A stretch of 64,000 nt of DNA from Leifsonia sp. AG29 (GTDB lineage Bacteria; Actinomycetota; Actinomycetes; Actinomycetales; Microbacteriaceae). The DNA lies in assembly GCF_009765225.1 (NCBI RefSeq), contig NZ_VMSF01000001.1, positions 3,286,001-3,350,000 on the forward strand, read 5' to 3'. Position 1 is the first letter of the stretch, and each line of letters opens with the position of its first letter. Below the pieces are notes generated by a model. That model saw only the letters and a program-made list of their open reading frames with translations. It had not been told where the DNA came from and ran no database searches. This document shows, in pieces, positions 52,276 to 60,270 of this stretch. A program made the position numbers and the translations under genes.

Positions 52276-52311
52276 CCGCCGGTCAGCGGTCCGGCCCGTG
52301 CTGCTTCGCGT

Positions 52312-53034
52312 TCAGTCGAGCTCTTCGGCCGCGTCGAGGATCTTCGTGATGCGGACCGCGTAGTCCTGGTCCACGACGACGATCTCGCCGTGCGCGATGA
52401 GGCGGCCGTTGAGGAGCACGTCGGCGGGTGAGCCGGCGGAGCGGTCGAGCTCGATCACGGCGCCCGGCTCCATGGCGAGCACGTCGCGCACGGGCATCCG
52501 GGTGCGGCCGATCTCGACGGTCAACGCCATCTCGACGTTGCTGATGCGCGCGAGCTTGCCGCTGAGGGCGCCTCCCGAGCCCGGCCGGCCGGCGACGACC
52601 GCGCGGCCGCGGACGGCGAACCATCCGGCGGTGCCCGCCGGTCCCGTGAGTGCGAAGACCGTCGTGGCCGGGTCGGCGAAGAGCTGACCCGCGTCCTCGA
52701 TGCGGGCATCGTCGAGCACGCCCGCCCCGAACGTGTCGCTCGCCGCCTCCAGGGCGGGCTGCAGCACATCCTGGAGGCTGACCACCGGCGACCCCTCGGC
52801 GCCGTCGTCCACGAGCGTCGGCGGCTCGAGGAGGATCACCGCGAGGTCGGCGGACACGGCGCCGACGAAGCTGGCCACGACCGCCGATGCGGCCGCCGGG
52901 CCGACGGCCGAACCGTTCTCGAGCAGCGGTGCGAGCGGAGCGCCCGTCGGCAGAACCGCGACGAGCGCCTCCGCGGCGGCCTGGGCCTGTCCGAGCGAGA
53001 GGCCGGAGGCGGGTGCGGTGCTGGTCATGCTCAT
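52312..53034 (-). CDS. fliN: Flagellar switch protein FliN/FliY
   Basis: This 240-residue protein is longer than canonical FliN. The C-terminal SpoA domain is complete: ISNVEMALTVEIGRTRMPVR, EPGAVIELDRSAGSPADVLL and NGRLIAHGEIVVVDQDYAVR. The N-terminal ~130 residues form an extra domain, as in FliY. It builds the C-ring with FliM. It follows fliM by 3 bp. Confidence 0.9.
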   Translation of the reverse strand: MSMTSTAPASGLSLGQAQAAAEALVAVLPTGAPLAPLLENGSAVGPAAASAVVASFVGAVSADLAVILLEPPTLVDDGAEGSPVVSLQDVLQPALEAASDTFGAGVLDDARIEDAGQLFADPATTVFALTGPAGTAGWFAVRGRAVVAGRPGSGGALSGKLARISNVEMALTVEIGRTRMPVRDVLAMEPGAVIELDRSAGSPADVLLNGRLIAHGEIVVVDQDYAVRITKILDAAEELD

Positions 53035-53037
53035 CGT

Positions 53038-53919
53038 TCAGTCCTCTGTCTTGACGATCACGCAGGCGAGACGCGAGCCGCTGGAGCCCAGCGCCGCGCC
53101 GGCGACGGGGACGCCCCCGACCGTGAGGTCGAAGGGGCGGTGGTCGGGGTGCGGGAAACGCAGCAGGTCGCCGACGGCCAGCCCGAGCACGGTGCTCGGC
53201 CGGACGGTGGCGGGGGCGAGGCGCAACGCGACCTCGACGGGCACGCGCGCCAACTGCGCATCGATCAGCTCCCGGGCGTTCTCGGTGCTGTGGGTCGGGT
53301 TCGTCTCGCCCAGCTGAGGGAGCAGGACGGCGGCCGGGAGGGCGACCGTCGCCCGCGCCGAGCTCTCACCGACGCGGAGCTCGAAGCCGGCGACGATCAT
53401 CAGCTCCGCCGTGGCGGCGGCCTGCGCGAACTGCGAGTTGTACTGGATCGCGTCCACCTCGATGGGCGCGACGAGGATCCCGCCGAGCGAATAGCTGAGG
53501 TCCTCGAGGGCGTCGTCCATCAGCCGCCGGACCAGCGCGTGCTCGATCTGGGTGAAGGTGCGCTCGCCCACCTCCGGGAGCCCGTGGCCGCCGAGCATCG
53601 CGTGGACCCACGAGAGGGCCGCGACCGTCGGGAACTGGATCACGGCCTTCGGCGCGAAACCGCCCAGTTCGCACAGCACCATGGCCGTGGTGGCCGGGAG
53701 GGAGGCGGCGTACTCGTCGTAGGTCTGGAGCTGCACGGAGAGGCACTCCACCTGGCTGAGGACCCGGACCTTGGCCGTCAGCTGGGTTCCCCACTGGCGG
53801 GCGAAGGTCTCGAAGGCGAGCTCGAGCACGCGCGAGTGCTCGCGCGCGAGCGTCGTCGGCCGCCGGAAGTCGTAGACCGGTGCCTCGGTGGTGTCCGCGG
53901 AGGCGTCGAGCAGGGTCAC
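53038..53919 (-). CDS. fliM: Flagellar switch protein FliM
   Basis: This protein of about 293 residues has the FliM core (YDFRRPTTLAREHSRVLE; IEHALVRRLMDDAL) and a C-terminal SpoA domain. The N-terminal CheY-P-binding peptide of other FliM proteins (EIDALL-type) is absent. The track-like longer start at 53937 is rejected because the GCCGATAGT promoter box overlaps it; GTG 53919 is 7 nt after that box. Confidence 0.9.
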   Translation of the reverse strand: MTLLDASADTTEAPVYDFRRPTTLAREHSRVLELAFETFARQWGTQLTAKVRVLSQVECLSVQLQTYDEYAASLPATTAMVLCELGGFAPKAVIQFPTVAALSWVHAMLGGHGLPEVGERTFTQIEHALVRRLMDDALEDLSYSLGGILVAPIEVDAIQYNSQFAQAAATAELMIVAGFELRVGESSARATVALPAAVLLPQLGETNPTHSTENARELIDAQLARVPVEVALRLAPATVRPSTVLGLAVGDLLRFPHPDHRPFDLTVGGVPVAGAALGSSGSRLACVIVKTED

Positions 53920-53926
53920 GAACGGC

Positions 53927-53954
53927 ACTATCGGCACGAGACGCGCACCCGTAA
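53927..53954 (-). promoter_or_regulatory. Flagellar-type promoter before fliM
   Basis: On the minus strand TTACGG (53949-53954) is followed after exactly 13 nt by GCCGATAGT (53927-53935), 7 nt before the fliM GTG. It lies in the 51-bp gap between the TPP-enzyme stop codon and fliM. Confidence 0.72.
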
Positions 53955-53970
53955 GCGATGGAGACGACCC

Positions 53971-55623
53971 CTACGAGTTCACCCGGATGATCTCGTGCTG
54001 GTAGGGCGCGATCACCGAGCCTGACACCCGCAGGTCGAGGACGAGGAACGCCCGCTCGTCGACCGGCCGCGCGGTCCAGGCGGCGAGCGCCTCCAGGTCC
54101 TCGGGCGTGCGCACGACCACGCCTTCCGCCCCCACCGCACCCGCGAACGCCGCGAAGTCGACCTCCGGGATCAGCATCGGCTCCTCGGCGAGCCCCTTGA
54201 GTCCGTACAGGTTCACCTCCGCGCCGTACGCCGCGTCGTTCCAGACCACGGCCATGCCGCGTCCGGCCGCCACGCGGACCGCCGACTCGAGGTCGGACAG
54301 CGCCATCAGGCCGCCGCCGTCGCCGGTGGTGAGCACGATCGTCGACTCCGGCCGGGCGAGCGCGGCGCCCGGGACGCTCGGCCAGCCGAGACCGATGGAC
54401 TGGTACGCGGTGCCGACCATGATCATCCGGTCCGGGGAGGCGACCGGCCAGAACATGTTGGCCCAGCCGATGAAGTGACCGCCGTCGGAGACCACGACGC
54501 GATCCTCGGGCAGCAGGTCGGCGATGCGGGAGGCCGCGGTCCGGGGGTCGAGCCGGCCGTCGGCCGCGAGGCCCTCGCCGCGGTCGTAGTCGCGGACGTG
54601 GCCGAGCTCGACGCGCGAGCGCCACCCGGAGGGGACGGACCCGCGCCCGCGCAGGTCCGCGACCAGCGCTTCCGCGACCACGCGCGCGTCGCCCCGCAGG
54701 TAGGTGCCCACGTGGGGATGCGTCGCCGCGGGCGCCACATCGACTTGGATCACGCGGGTTCCGGGCGCGAACAGCTCGCCGAAGCGCATCGTGAACTGGT
54801 TGAGGGAGGCGCCGAAGACGACGGCGACGTCCGCCTCCCTGACGAGCGCCATGGCCCCCTCCGCGCCGAAGCCGCCCGTCACACCCAGGTCGTACCGCTC
54901 GTCGGGGAACACGCCGCGGCCCAGCGCGGTGGAGGCGGTCAGCGCGCCCGTGACCTCGGCGAGCTCGCCGAGCGCCTCCCCCGCCCCCGCCAGCCAAGCG
55001 CCGCGTCCCGCGAGGAGGAAGGGGCGCTCCGCCTCGGCGAGCATCCCCGCGGCCGCGCGCACGGCGCCTTCGGCGAACGCCCCCGCGGGGGCCAGCGGCC
55101 CGGGCACGACCGGCCGCGGCGCCTCGGGGACCGGTCCCGCCTCCCGGGTGGCCACGTCGTACGGGATGGCGATCACGGTCGGCACCCGATACGTCAGCGC
55201 GTGCTCGACGGCGATCGCGGTGGTGGCGGCCGCGTCCGCTCGGCCCACCGTGTACGTCCGCGCGCCGACGGCCGCCGCGAGGGCGATCTGGTCGACGTCC
55301 CACGGACGGGGACCGGAGGTCGGCTCGTCCCCGACGACGAGGATCAGGGGCACGTGGGCCTGCACGGCTTCGGCGAGCGCCGTGAGCGTGTTCGTGAACC
55401 CGGCACCGTACGTCGCGGTGGCGGCGGCCAGCCTCCCGGAGGCCCGGAAGTAGGCGTCGGCGGCGACGACCGCGCCTCCCTCGTGCCGCATGGCGCAGTA
55501 CTCGACGCCGCTCTGGCGCTCGAGGGCGTCGAGGAAGTAGGCATTGCCGTTCCCCATCACCCCGAAGACGTGCGTGATGTGGGAGGCGATCGTCGCGGCG
55601 ACGTGAGCGGAGACACTCGGCAT
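53971..55623 (-). CDS. Thiamine-diphosphate-dependent enzyme (acetolactate synthase large-subunit-like)
   Basis: This protein of about 550 residues has three domains: N-terminal PYR domain with the catalytic Glu48 (CAMRHEGGAV), a central domain and a C-terminal PP domain with the TPP motif starting GDGGGLMALSDLESA at residue 434 and closing with N463 (WNDAAYG). It should act on a 2-oxo acid, but reaction is unknown. It interrupts the flagellar locus between flbD and fliM. ATG 55623 follows AAAGG. Confidence 0.88.
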   Translation of the reverse strand: MPSVSAHVAATIASHITHVFGVMGNGNAYFLDALERQSGVEYCAMRHEGGAVVAADAYFRASGRLAAATATYGAGFTNTLTALAEAVQAHVPLILVVGDEPTSGPRPWDVDQIALAAAVGARTYTVGRADAAATTAIAVEHALTYRVPTVIAIPYDVATREAGPVPEAPRPVVPGPLAPAGAFAEGAVRAAAGMLAEAERPFLLAGRGAWLAGAGEALGELAEVTGALTASTALGRGVFPDERYDLGVTGGFGAEGAMALVREADVAVVFGASLNQFTMRFGELFAPGTRVIQVDVAPAATHPHVGTYLRGDARVVAEALVADLRGRGSVPSGWRSRVELGHVRDYDRGEGLAADGRLDPRTAASRIADLLPEDRVVVSDGGHFIGWANMFWPVASPDRMIMVGTAYQSIGLGWPSVPGAALARPESTIVLTTGDGGGLMALSDLESAVRVAAGRGMAVVWNDAAYGAEVNLYGLKGLAEEPMLIPEVDFAAFAGAVGAEGVVVRTPEDLEALAAWTARPVDERAFLVLDLRVSGSVIAPYQHEIIRVNS

Positions 55624-55767
55624 GGCGGGGCCTTTCGAGACAGACGGAGGGGGCGGTTTCCGTATGTGTCTCGCCCACCGCGCTGACGCGGGCGGCTTCG
55701 TGCCCATTTTTCGAGCACCGGCGGTGCGGCTTGGCGGCCGGACGCGCCCATCCTAGCGCGGTCCCCC

Positions 55768-55795
55768 TTACGGCGGACCGGTCGGGGCCGATAGT
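55768..55795 (+). promoter_or_regulatory. Flagellar-type promoter before flbD-motA-motB
   Basis: TTACGG (55768-55773) followed after 13 nt by GCCGATAGT (55787-55795). Unlike the fliO and fliM copies it is about 43 nt from the start codon, leaving a short 5' leader with an AGGA ribosome site. Most of the 215-bp gap before flbD has no other recognisable feature. Confidence 0.72.
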
Positions 55796-55838
55796 GCCCC
55801 GGTGACGGCTCACCCGGAGCCGAGACCAGGATTCGCCC

Positions 55839-56159
55839 ATGATCGTCGTCACCCGATTGAACGACACCCAGTTCGCGGTCAACCCGGACCTCATCGAACG
55901 CATCCACGCGAGTCCGGACACCACCCTCGTCATGGTCGACGGTGCGAAGTTCATCGTCACCGAGTCGATGGCGGAGGTGATCGAGAAGATCGCCGCATAC
56001 CGGGCGCGCGTGATCTCCCTCGCGCACGACCTCCCGGCGTCGGGCCCCCGTCCGCTCGCCGCACCGCAGCTGGGGCTCGTCGCCCCGGTCGGGGCGGGAG
56101 GCGCGGACGCGCCCCACCAGGAGGCTCGCGCCGTCCCCCTGCGAGCACGGAAGAAGTAG
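55839..56159 (+). CDS. flbD: Flagellar protein FlbD
   Basis: This 106-residue protein has the FlbD core in its first 65 residues (IVVTRLNDTQFAVNPDLIER, ASPDTTLVMVDGAKFIV) and a longer disordered Ala/Pro-rich tail than usual. FlbD is a small protein of unclear function that always accompanies motility genes. It starts the unit flbD-motA-motB on the plus strand. Confidence 0.88.
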   Translation: MIVVTRLNDTQFAVNPDLIERIHASPDTTLVMVDGAKFIVTESMAEVIEKIAAYRARVISLAHDLPASGPRPLAAPQLGLVAPVGAGGADAPHQEARAVPLRARKK

Positions 56160-56161
56160 AC

Positions 56162-56968
56162 ATGGACCCGGCAACGATCATCGGCATCGTCCTCGCCTTC
56201 GGCTCCGTCGTGGCGATGGTGACGATGGAGGGCGCGAAGCTCAGCGCGCTGCTCATCCCCGCCCCGATGGTGCTCGTCTTCGGCGCCACGATCGCCGTGG
56301 GGATCGCGAGCGGCACGGTGAAGGACTTCCTCGTCGCCGTGAAGTCGCTGCCGCGAGCGTTCCGCGGCAAGACGCAGGCGCCCGGTCAGGTGATCGACCA
56401 GGTGGTCGGCCTTGCCGAGAAGGCGCGGGCGAACGGCCTGCTCGCCATGGAGCAGGAGGCGGACGCCGTGGACGACCCGTTCCTCAAGCGAGCGCTCCAG
56501 AACATCGCCGACGGGACCGACGGCGATGAGCTGCGCGTGCTGCTCGAGGATGAGATCGCCACCCGCTCGCGAACCGACCGGGTCGCGGCGAAGTTCTTCT
56601 CGGGCATGGGCGGCTACGCCCCGACGATCGGGATCATCGGCACGGTCGTCTCGCTCACGCACGTGCTCGAGAACCTGGCGAAGCCGTCGGAGCTCGGCCC
56701 GATGATCGCGAGCGCCTTCGTCGCCACGCTCTGGGGCCTCCTGTCGGCGAACTTCCTGTGGCTCCCGATCGGGGCGCGCCTGCGCCGGCTGTCCGAGCTC
56801 GAGGTCGAGCGCATGACGCTCCTCATGGAGGGGGTGCTCGCCGTCCAGGCGGGCAGCCAGCCGCGACTGCTCGGCGAGCGGCTGCGGGCCATGATCCCCG
56901 ACAGCGGCGAGGCGAAGCCGGCCAAGACCCTCAAGGCGGCCAAGCCTCCCGTCGAAGAAGCGGCCTGA
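56162..56968 (+). CDS. motA: Flagellar stator protein MotA
   Basis: This 268-residue protein has four transmembrane helices and the MotA signature (YAPTIGIIGTVVSLTHVLEN; ATLWGLLSANFLWLPI) with the proline in the cytoplasmic loop. It conducts protons with MotB to power the motor. ATG 56162 is 2 nt after the flbD stop; motB follows 1 nt later. Confidence 0.94.
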   Translation: MDPATIIGIVLAFGSVVAMVTMEGAKLSALLIPAPMVLVFGATIAVGIASGTVKDFLVAVKSLPRAFRGKTQAPGQVIDQVVGLAEKARANGLLAMEQEADAVDDPFLKRALQNIADGTDGDELRVLLEDEIATRSRTDRVAAKFFSGMGGYAPTIGIIGTVVSLTHVLENLAKPSELGPMIASAFVATLWGLLSANFLWLPIGARLRRLSELEVERMTLLMEGVLAVQAGSQPRLLGERLRAMIPDSGEAKPAKTLKAAKPPVEEAA

Positions 56969-56969
56969 C

Positions 56970-57812
56970 GTGTCCGCCCGTCGGCGCCGGAGGCACGAGG
57001 AGCCGGAGGAGCACGAGAACGAGGAGCGCTGGATGGCCTCCTACATGGACATGGTCACCGTGCTCATGTGCATGTTCATCGTGCTCTTCGCGATGTCGAC
57101 GGTCGACGCGAAGAAGTTCGAGCAGCTGAAGAACTCGCTCGCGACGGGCTTCGGCGAGGTGAAGACGCAGAAGATCGACACGGCGACGGGCGTCGTCGTC
57201 CCTCCCGCTCACGTCGAGGATCAGTCGAACACCACGGACTTCGCGCTGGCCCAGCAGGAGGCGCAGAACCTGCAGCACCTGAAGGACCAGATCCAAGCGG
57301 CGCTCACGCACGACGGCCTGCAGGACGCCGTCCAGCTCCGCATCGACGAGCGCGGCCTCACGATCGGCCTGGTCGGCAACTCGACCTTCTTCGACTCGAA
57401 CCGCGCCGAGCTCAGCGCCCAGGCCGTCGCGGTGCTCAACGACATCGGCCCGGTGATCGCCCCGTTGGGCTATCAGGTCTCCGTGGAGGGACACGCCGAC
57501 TTCCGCCAGCCCGGAGCGCCGTATCCGACGAACTGGGAGCTCTCCGCCGGCCGCGCGACCAGCGTGCTGCGGCACCTGGTGGAGGCGAACGGGTTCCCTC
57601 AGGAGCGCATCGCCGCCGTCAGCTACGGGGCCGCCCGCCCGATCGCGGGCCACACGGGCGCGACCGACGCCGACCTCGCCCAGAACCGGCGCGTGGACGT
57701 CGTGGTGCTGTCCGCGCAACCCGACCAGGTGCGGAAGCTCATCCCGGACGCCCTCAACGCACCGCCCGCCGCGCCGTCGGCGCCCGCCGCCGCGGGCGCC
57801 GCGGGGCGCTGA
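56970..57812 (+). CDS. motB: Flagellar stator protein MotB
   Basis: This 280-residue protein has one transmembrane helix bearing the proton-binding Asp27 (SYMDMVTVLMCMFIVLFAM) and a C-terminal OmpA-like domain (FFDSNRAEL; VEGHADFRQPG; LSAGRATSVLRHLVEANGF) that binds peptidoglycan. GTG 56970. Confidence 0.94.
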   Translation: MSARRRRRHEEPEEHENEERWMASYMDMVTVLMCMFIVLFAMSTVDAKKFEQLKNSLATGFGEVKTQKIDTATGVVVPPAHVEDQSNTTDFALAQQEAQNLQHLKDQIQAALTHDGLQDAVQLRIDERGLTIGLVGNSTFFDSNRAELSAQAVAVLNDIGPVIAPLGYQVSVEGHADFRQPGAPYPTNWELSAGRATSVLRHLVEANGFPQERIAAVSYGAARPIAGHTGATDADLAQNRRVDVVVLSAQPDQVRKLIPDALNAPPAAPSAPAAAGAAGR

Positions 57813-57822
57813 CCCGAGGTCC

Positions 57823-58023
57823 TCACAAGCGCCTCCAGTACAGCTCCAGGCTGTCCCCGCCCTCCCAGTAGTCCGGCACCGACGCGACCGAGGCGAAGCC
57901 GCAACGCTCGTAGAAGGCCCGCGCGGCAGCGAAGCTCGGCGTCCCCGAGGTCTCCACCGTGAGCGCGGCCGCTACCGCCAGGTCTACGATCCCCTGCGAG
58001 TCACCCGGTTCCGCTTCACGCAT
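57823..58023 (-). pseudogene. GNAT acetyltransferase reduced by internal deletion
   Basis: The 66-residue product joins a normal GNAT N-terminus (MREAEPGDSQGIVDLAVA) directly to a normal GNAT C-terminus (VETSGTPSFAAARAFYERCGF then SVPDYWEGGDSLELYW). The acetyl-CoA-binding core of about 85-90 residues is missing, so it cannot be active. A TAGGAG ribosome site precedes ATG 58023. Confidence 0.7.
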
Positions 58024-58073
58024 GAGGACGGACTCCTAGCTATTCGCCCCAGCACACTTTCGGCGGGTTGTCC

Positions 58074-58418
58074 TCAAGCGCTCCGGAGGTAGGTGTCGAG
58101 AGCTTCGCGGATGATCTCACTCCTCCTGCGATGTTCCGCTTGTGCCCGTGCTGTGAGAAGGTCATCGAGTTCGCGAGACAATCGCACCTGCCGAACAGGT
58201 GAGTGGCCTGCCGACATGCTCCCATCCACACTCGGTCGGCCCATGGCGCGTTCCACCGCCTCCGGTGACCCAAGCAGGTCCTCCATCAGGCGTCGCCCGT
58301 CTTGGTTGACCGTCGCGTCGACCACGTTCGCGTCGGCGGGAATCTCCTCGATGCTCTCCGCCCACTCGGCCGCGCGAGCGTACCGCTCTTCGTCGGCCTT
58401 GCTCAGTTTCGGGTTCAC
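58074..58418 (-). CDS. Ribbon-helix-helix (CopG/antitoxin-like) protein
   Basis: This 114-residue protein has a C-terminal ribbon-helix-helix DNA-binding unit (VRLSRELDDLLTARAQAEH then RRSEIIREALDTYL). GTG 58418 has a strong AAAGGAGG upstream. It overlaps the TGA of a short upstream frame that reads ...MMWLKILNEAKRRLGE, which could be the tail of a lost toxin. The region is AT-richer than its neighbours, suggesting transfer. No intact toxin gene is present. Confidence 0.75.
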   Translation of the reverse strand: MNPKLSKADEERYARAAEWAESIEEIPADANVVDATVNQDGRRLMEDLLGSPEAVERAMGRPSVDGSMSAGHSPVRQVRLSRELDDLLTARAQAEHRRRSEIIREALDTYLRSA

Positions 58419-58511
58419 TCGCCCAACCTCCTTTTCGCCTCGTTGAGAATCTTGAGCCACATCATGTTTGTCTGCGCTTCGGGCCCAGGCGATCGGCTAC
58501 ATGATTCACTA

Positions 58512-58542
58512 GTGTAGTACACAACTCCCTAATGGACTACAC
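58512..58542 (-). promoter_or_regulatory. Probable operator of the RHH gene
   Basis: Inverted repeat GTGTAGT (58512-58518) and ACTACAC (58536-58542) with a 17-bp spacer; both halves are followed by ACAA-type sequence (TAGTACACAA, ACTACACAA). The segment is AT-rich and lies upstream of the RHH gene, consistent with autoregulation. Confidence 0.45.
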
Positions 58543-58690
58543 AAGTCTCTTCTCGCCTCCACATTGATGCCCACCCTCAGCAAGAGGCCCATGAGGAACG
58601 CGGGGTATCGGATAGCCCGCTCCGGCCAAACCTGCGCAGTACGCTCACATCATCGGCGGGACGGGCCCGCCGCGTGCCTGGAGCAGATCG

Positions 58691-59242
58691 ATGTCGCAGC
58701 CGTCTTCCCCTTCCGGAGCGTCCGGAGCCCCGACCCCGCAACGCACAGGTGCCGCGGTCACCGCCTCCGCGCCTGCACCGGCGCCCCGCCGCCCGTTCCT
58801 CAGGCCCAGCCGCCTGCTCGCCAACGCCCCGCACGAGAAGCTGCACCCGGCGGTCCTCTCGGAGGCCGAGCGCCGCGCCGCGAGCCTCCAGCTACGAATC
58901 GCGGACGCGATCACGGCTTTCGCCGGGTCGATGATGTTCGTCTACCTCCACATCGCGCTCTTCGCGGTGTGGATGCTCGTCTTCGAGAAGAGCCCCTGGC
59001 CGACGCTGACACTGATCGTCTCGCTCGAGGCGATCTTCCTTTCGACGTTCGTGATGATCGGGCAGAACCGCCAGGCGGCATTCCAGCAAGCCAAGGCCGA
59101 CCATGACTACACCGTCCAGCAGAAGCTGCTCGAAGAGAACACCGAGCTCACGCGCACCATCCACCGACTCACCCAGGAGATGCACGCCCGGATGCTTCCG
59201 GCCGGCTCCTCGTCGGACGGTGCGCCCGACACCGCCGTCTAG
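58691..59242 (+). CDS. DUF1003 membrane protein
   Basis: This 183-residue protein has a disordered N-terminus, two transmembrane helices (about 78-98 and 103-123; FAGSMMFVYLHIALFAVWM) and a C-terminal coiled-coil segment with the DUF1003-type RQAAFQQAKADHDYTVQQKL. Function unknown. ATG 58691. Confidence 0.85.
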   Translation: MSQPSSPSGASGAPTPQRTGAAVTASAPAPAPRRPFLRPSRLLANAPHEKLHPAVLSEAERRAASLQLRIADAITAFAGSMMFVYLHIALFAVWMLVFEKSPWPTLTLIVSLEAIFLSTFVMIGQNRQAAFQQAKADHDYTVQQKLLEENTELTRTIHRLTQEMHARMLPAGSSSDGAPDTAV

Positions 59243-59296
59243 CACGCGCTTCAGCGCACGGATGCCCAGATCCACCCGGCGGATGAGGTCGGCGGC

Positions 59297-60046
59297 TCAG
59301 CGCAGCCGCGCCGGTCGCACCCGGACCGGCGCCAGCCAGCTCGCCACGATGACGGCGGTGATCGACCCCGCAGCCATGATGGCCGCCAGCACCACGACTT
59401 GGAACCGCCCTGCCTCCAGCGGCGAGACCCCGCCGAAGATCGCCCCGACGAAGGCGCCCGGGAGCGTCACCAATCCCGTCGTCTTCGTCTGGTCGACGGA
59501 GGGGATGAGCGCCGAGTAGACCGCGGTGCGGGCCTGTTCGATGGTCGACTGGCGCGGGGTGGCGCCGAGGGCGAGCCAGCCCTCCACCTCCTCCCAGTGG
59601 TCGTCGACCGCCTCCACGAAGCGCCGGCCGGCGAGGGTGGCGATGCTCATGGAGTTGCCGATGACGATGCCGCCGATGGCCAGCGCGTAGCGGGCCGAGA
59701 ACTGGATCGCGCCCGTCAAGAAGACGACCGAGAAGGCCACGACGACGCCCGTGCTCATGGCCGTAGCCATCATGAGGGCGTGGTCGCGCGACCAGCCGAT
59801 GCGGTGCGTCGCCGTCGCTGCGGCGACGCTGAACATCACGAGCAGCGCGAGGGCGACCCAGACCGGGTTCGTGATGACGCCGGCGAGCACGACGCTGATG
59901 ACGGCGAGCTGGGCCGCGCCCCGCAGGATCGCGAGCGCGGGCGCCCACCGGTGCGGCACGCGGTAGGCCGCCAGCACGGCGGTCGCCACGAGCGCGAGCA
60001 CAGCCACGCCGAGCACGGTCGGCGCCAGCTCACGGAGGATCGGCAC
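59297..60046 (-). CDS. UPF0014/FetB-type ABC-exporter permease
   Basis: This 249-residue integral membrane protein has about seven helices and the family signature EGWLALGATPRQS plus ALIPSVDQTKTTGLVTLPGA, quoted here as KTTGLVTLPGA. FetB exports iron with an ATPase FetA, but no ATPase gene is present in the window. Confidence 0.85.
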   Translation of the reverse strand: MPILRELAPTVLGVAVLALVATAVLAAYRVPHRWAPALAILRGAAQLAVISVVLAGVITNPVWVALALLVMFSVAAATATHRIGWSRDHALMMATAMSTGVVVAFSVVFLTGAIQFSARYALAIGGIVIGNSMSIATLAGRRFVEAVDDHWEEVEGWLALGATPRQSTIEQARTAVYSALIPSVDQTKTTGLVTLPGAFVGAIFGGVSPLEAGRFQVVVLAAIMAAGSITAVIVASWLAPVRVRPARLR

Positions 60047-60168
60047 CCTCCGACCCTATGCCGCCCCGGCTCGGCGGCCACGCCTCCCGCACATGCCGCC
60101 GCCGGCCTGTCGCTAAAGGAGGAACGATCAGCACATACCTCGCGTCCGCACCTCCGCTCCCCGACGAC

Positions 60169-60270
60169 TCACGGCGCGTCGGGCAAACCCTCCTCCCCTA
60201 CCGCCGCGTACACCGGAGCGAGGAACGGCGCAGCATCGAGCCACGCAGGACGCCCCTCCTCAGCCGCCGC
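60169..60270 (-). pseudogene. 33-codon open segment in frame after the arsR stop
   Basis: Directly after the TAG of arsR (60271-60273), the same frame continues for 33 sense codons to a TGA at 60169-60171. It has a coding-like composition with RPAWLDAAPFLAPVYAAV. It may be the remains of a longer ArsR tail or of another gene. The rest of 60047-60168 shows no gene. Confidence 0.4.

Noticed and set aside
55624-55838. TPP riboswitch for the thiamine-dependent enzyme
   Set aside because: No THI-box-like conserved segments are seen, and the enzyme uses but does not make TPP.
53366-56662. 1098-residue minus-strand open frame through fliM, the TPP enzyme, flbD and motA
   Set aside because: It is out of frame with or antisense to well recognised genes; no domain is present.
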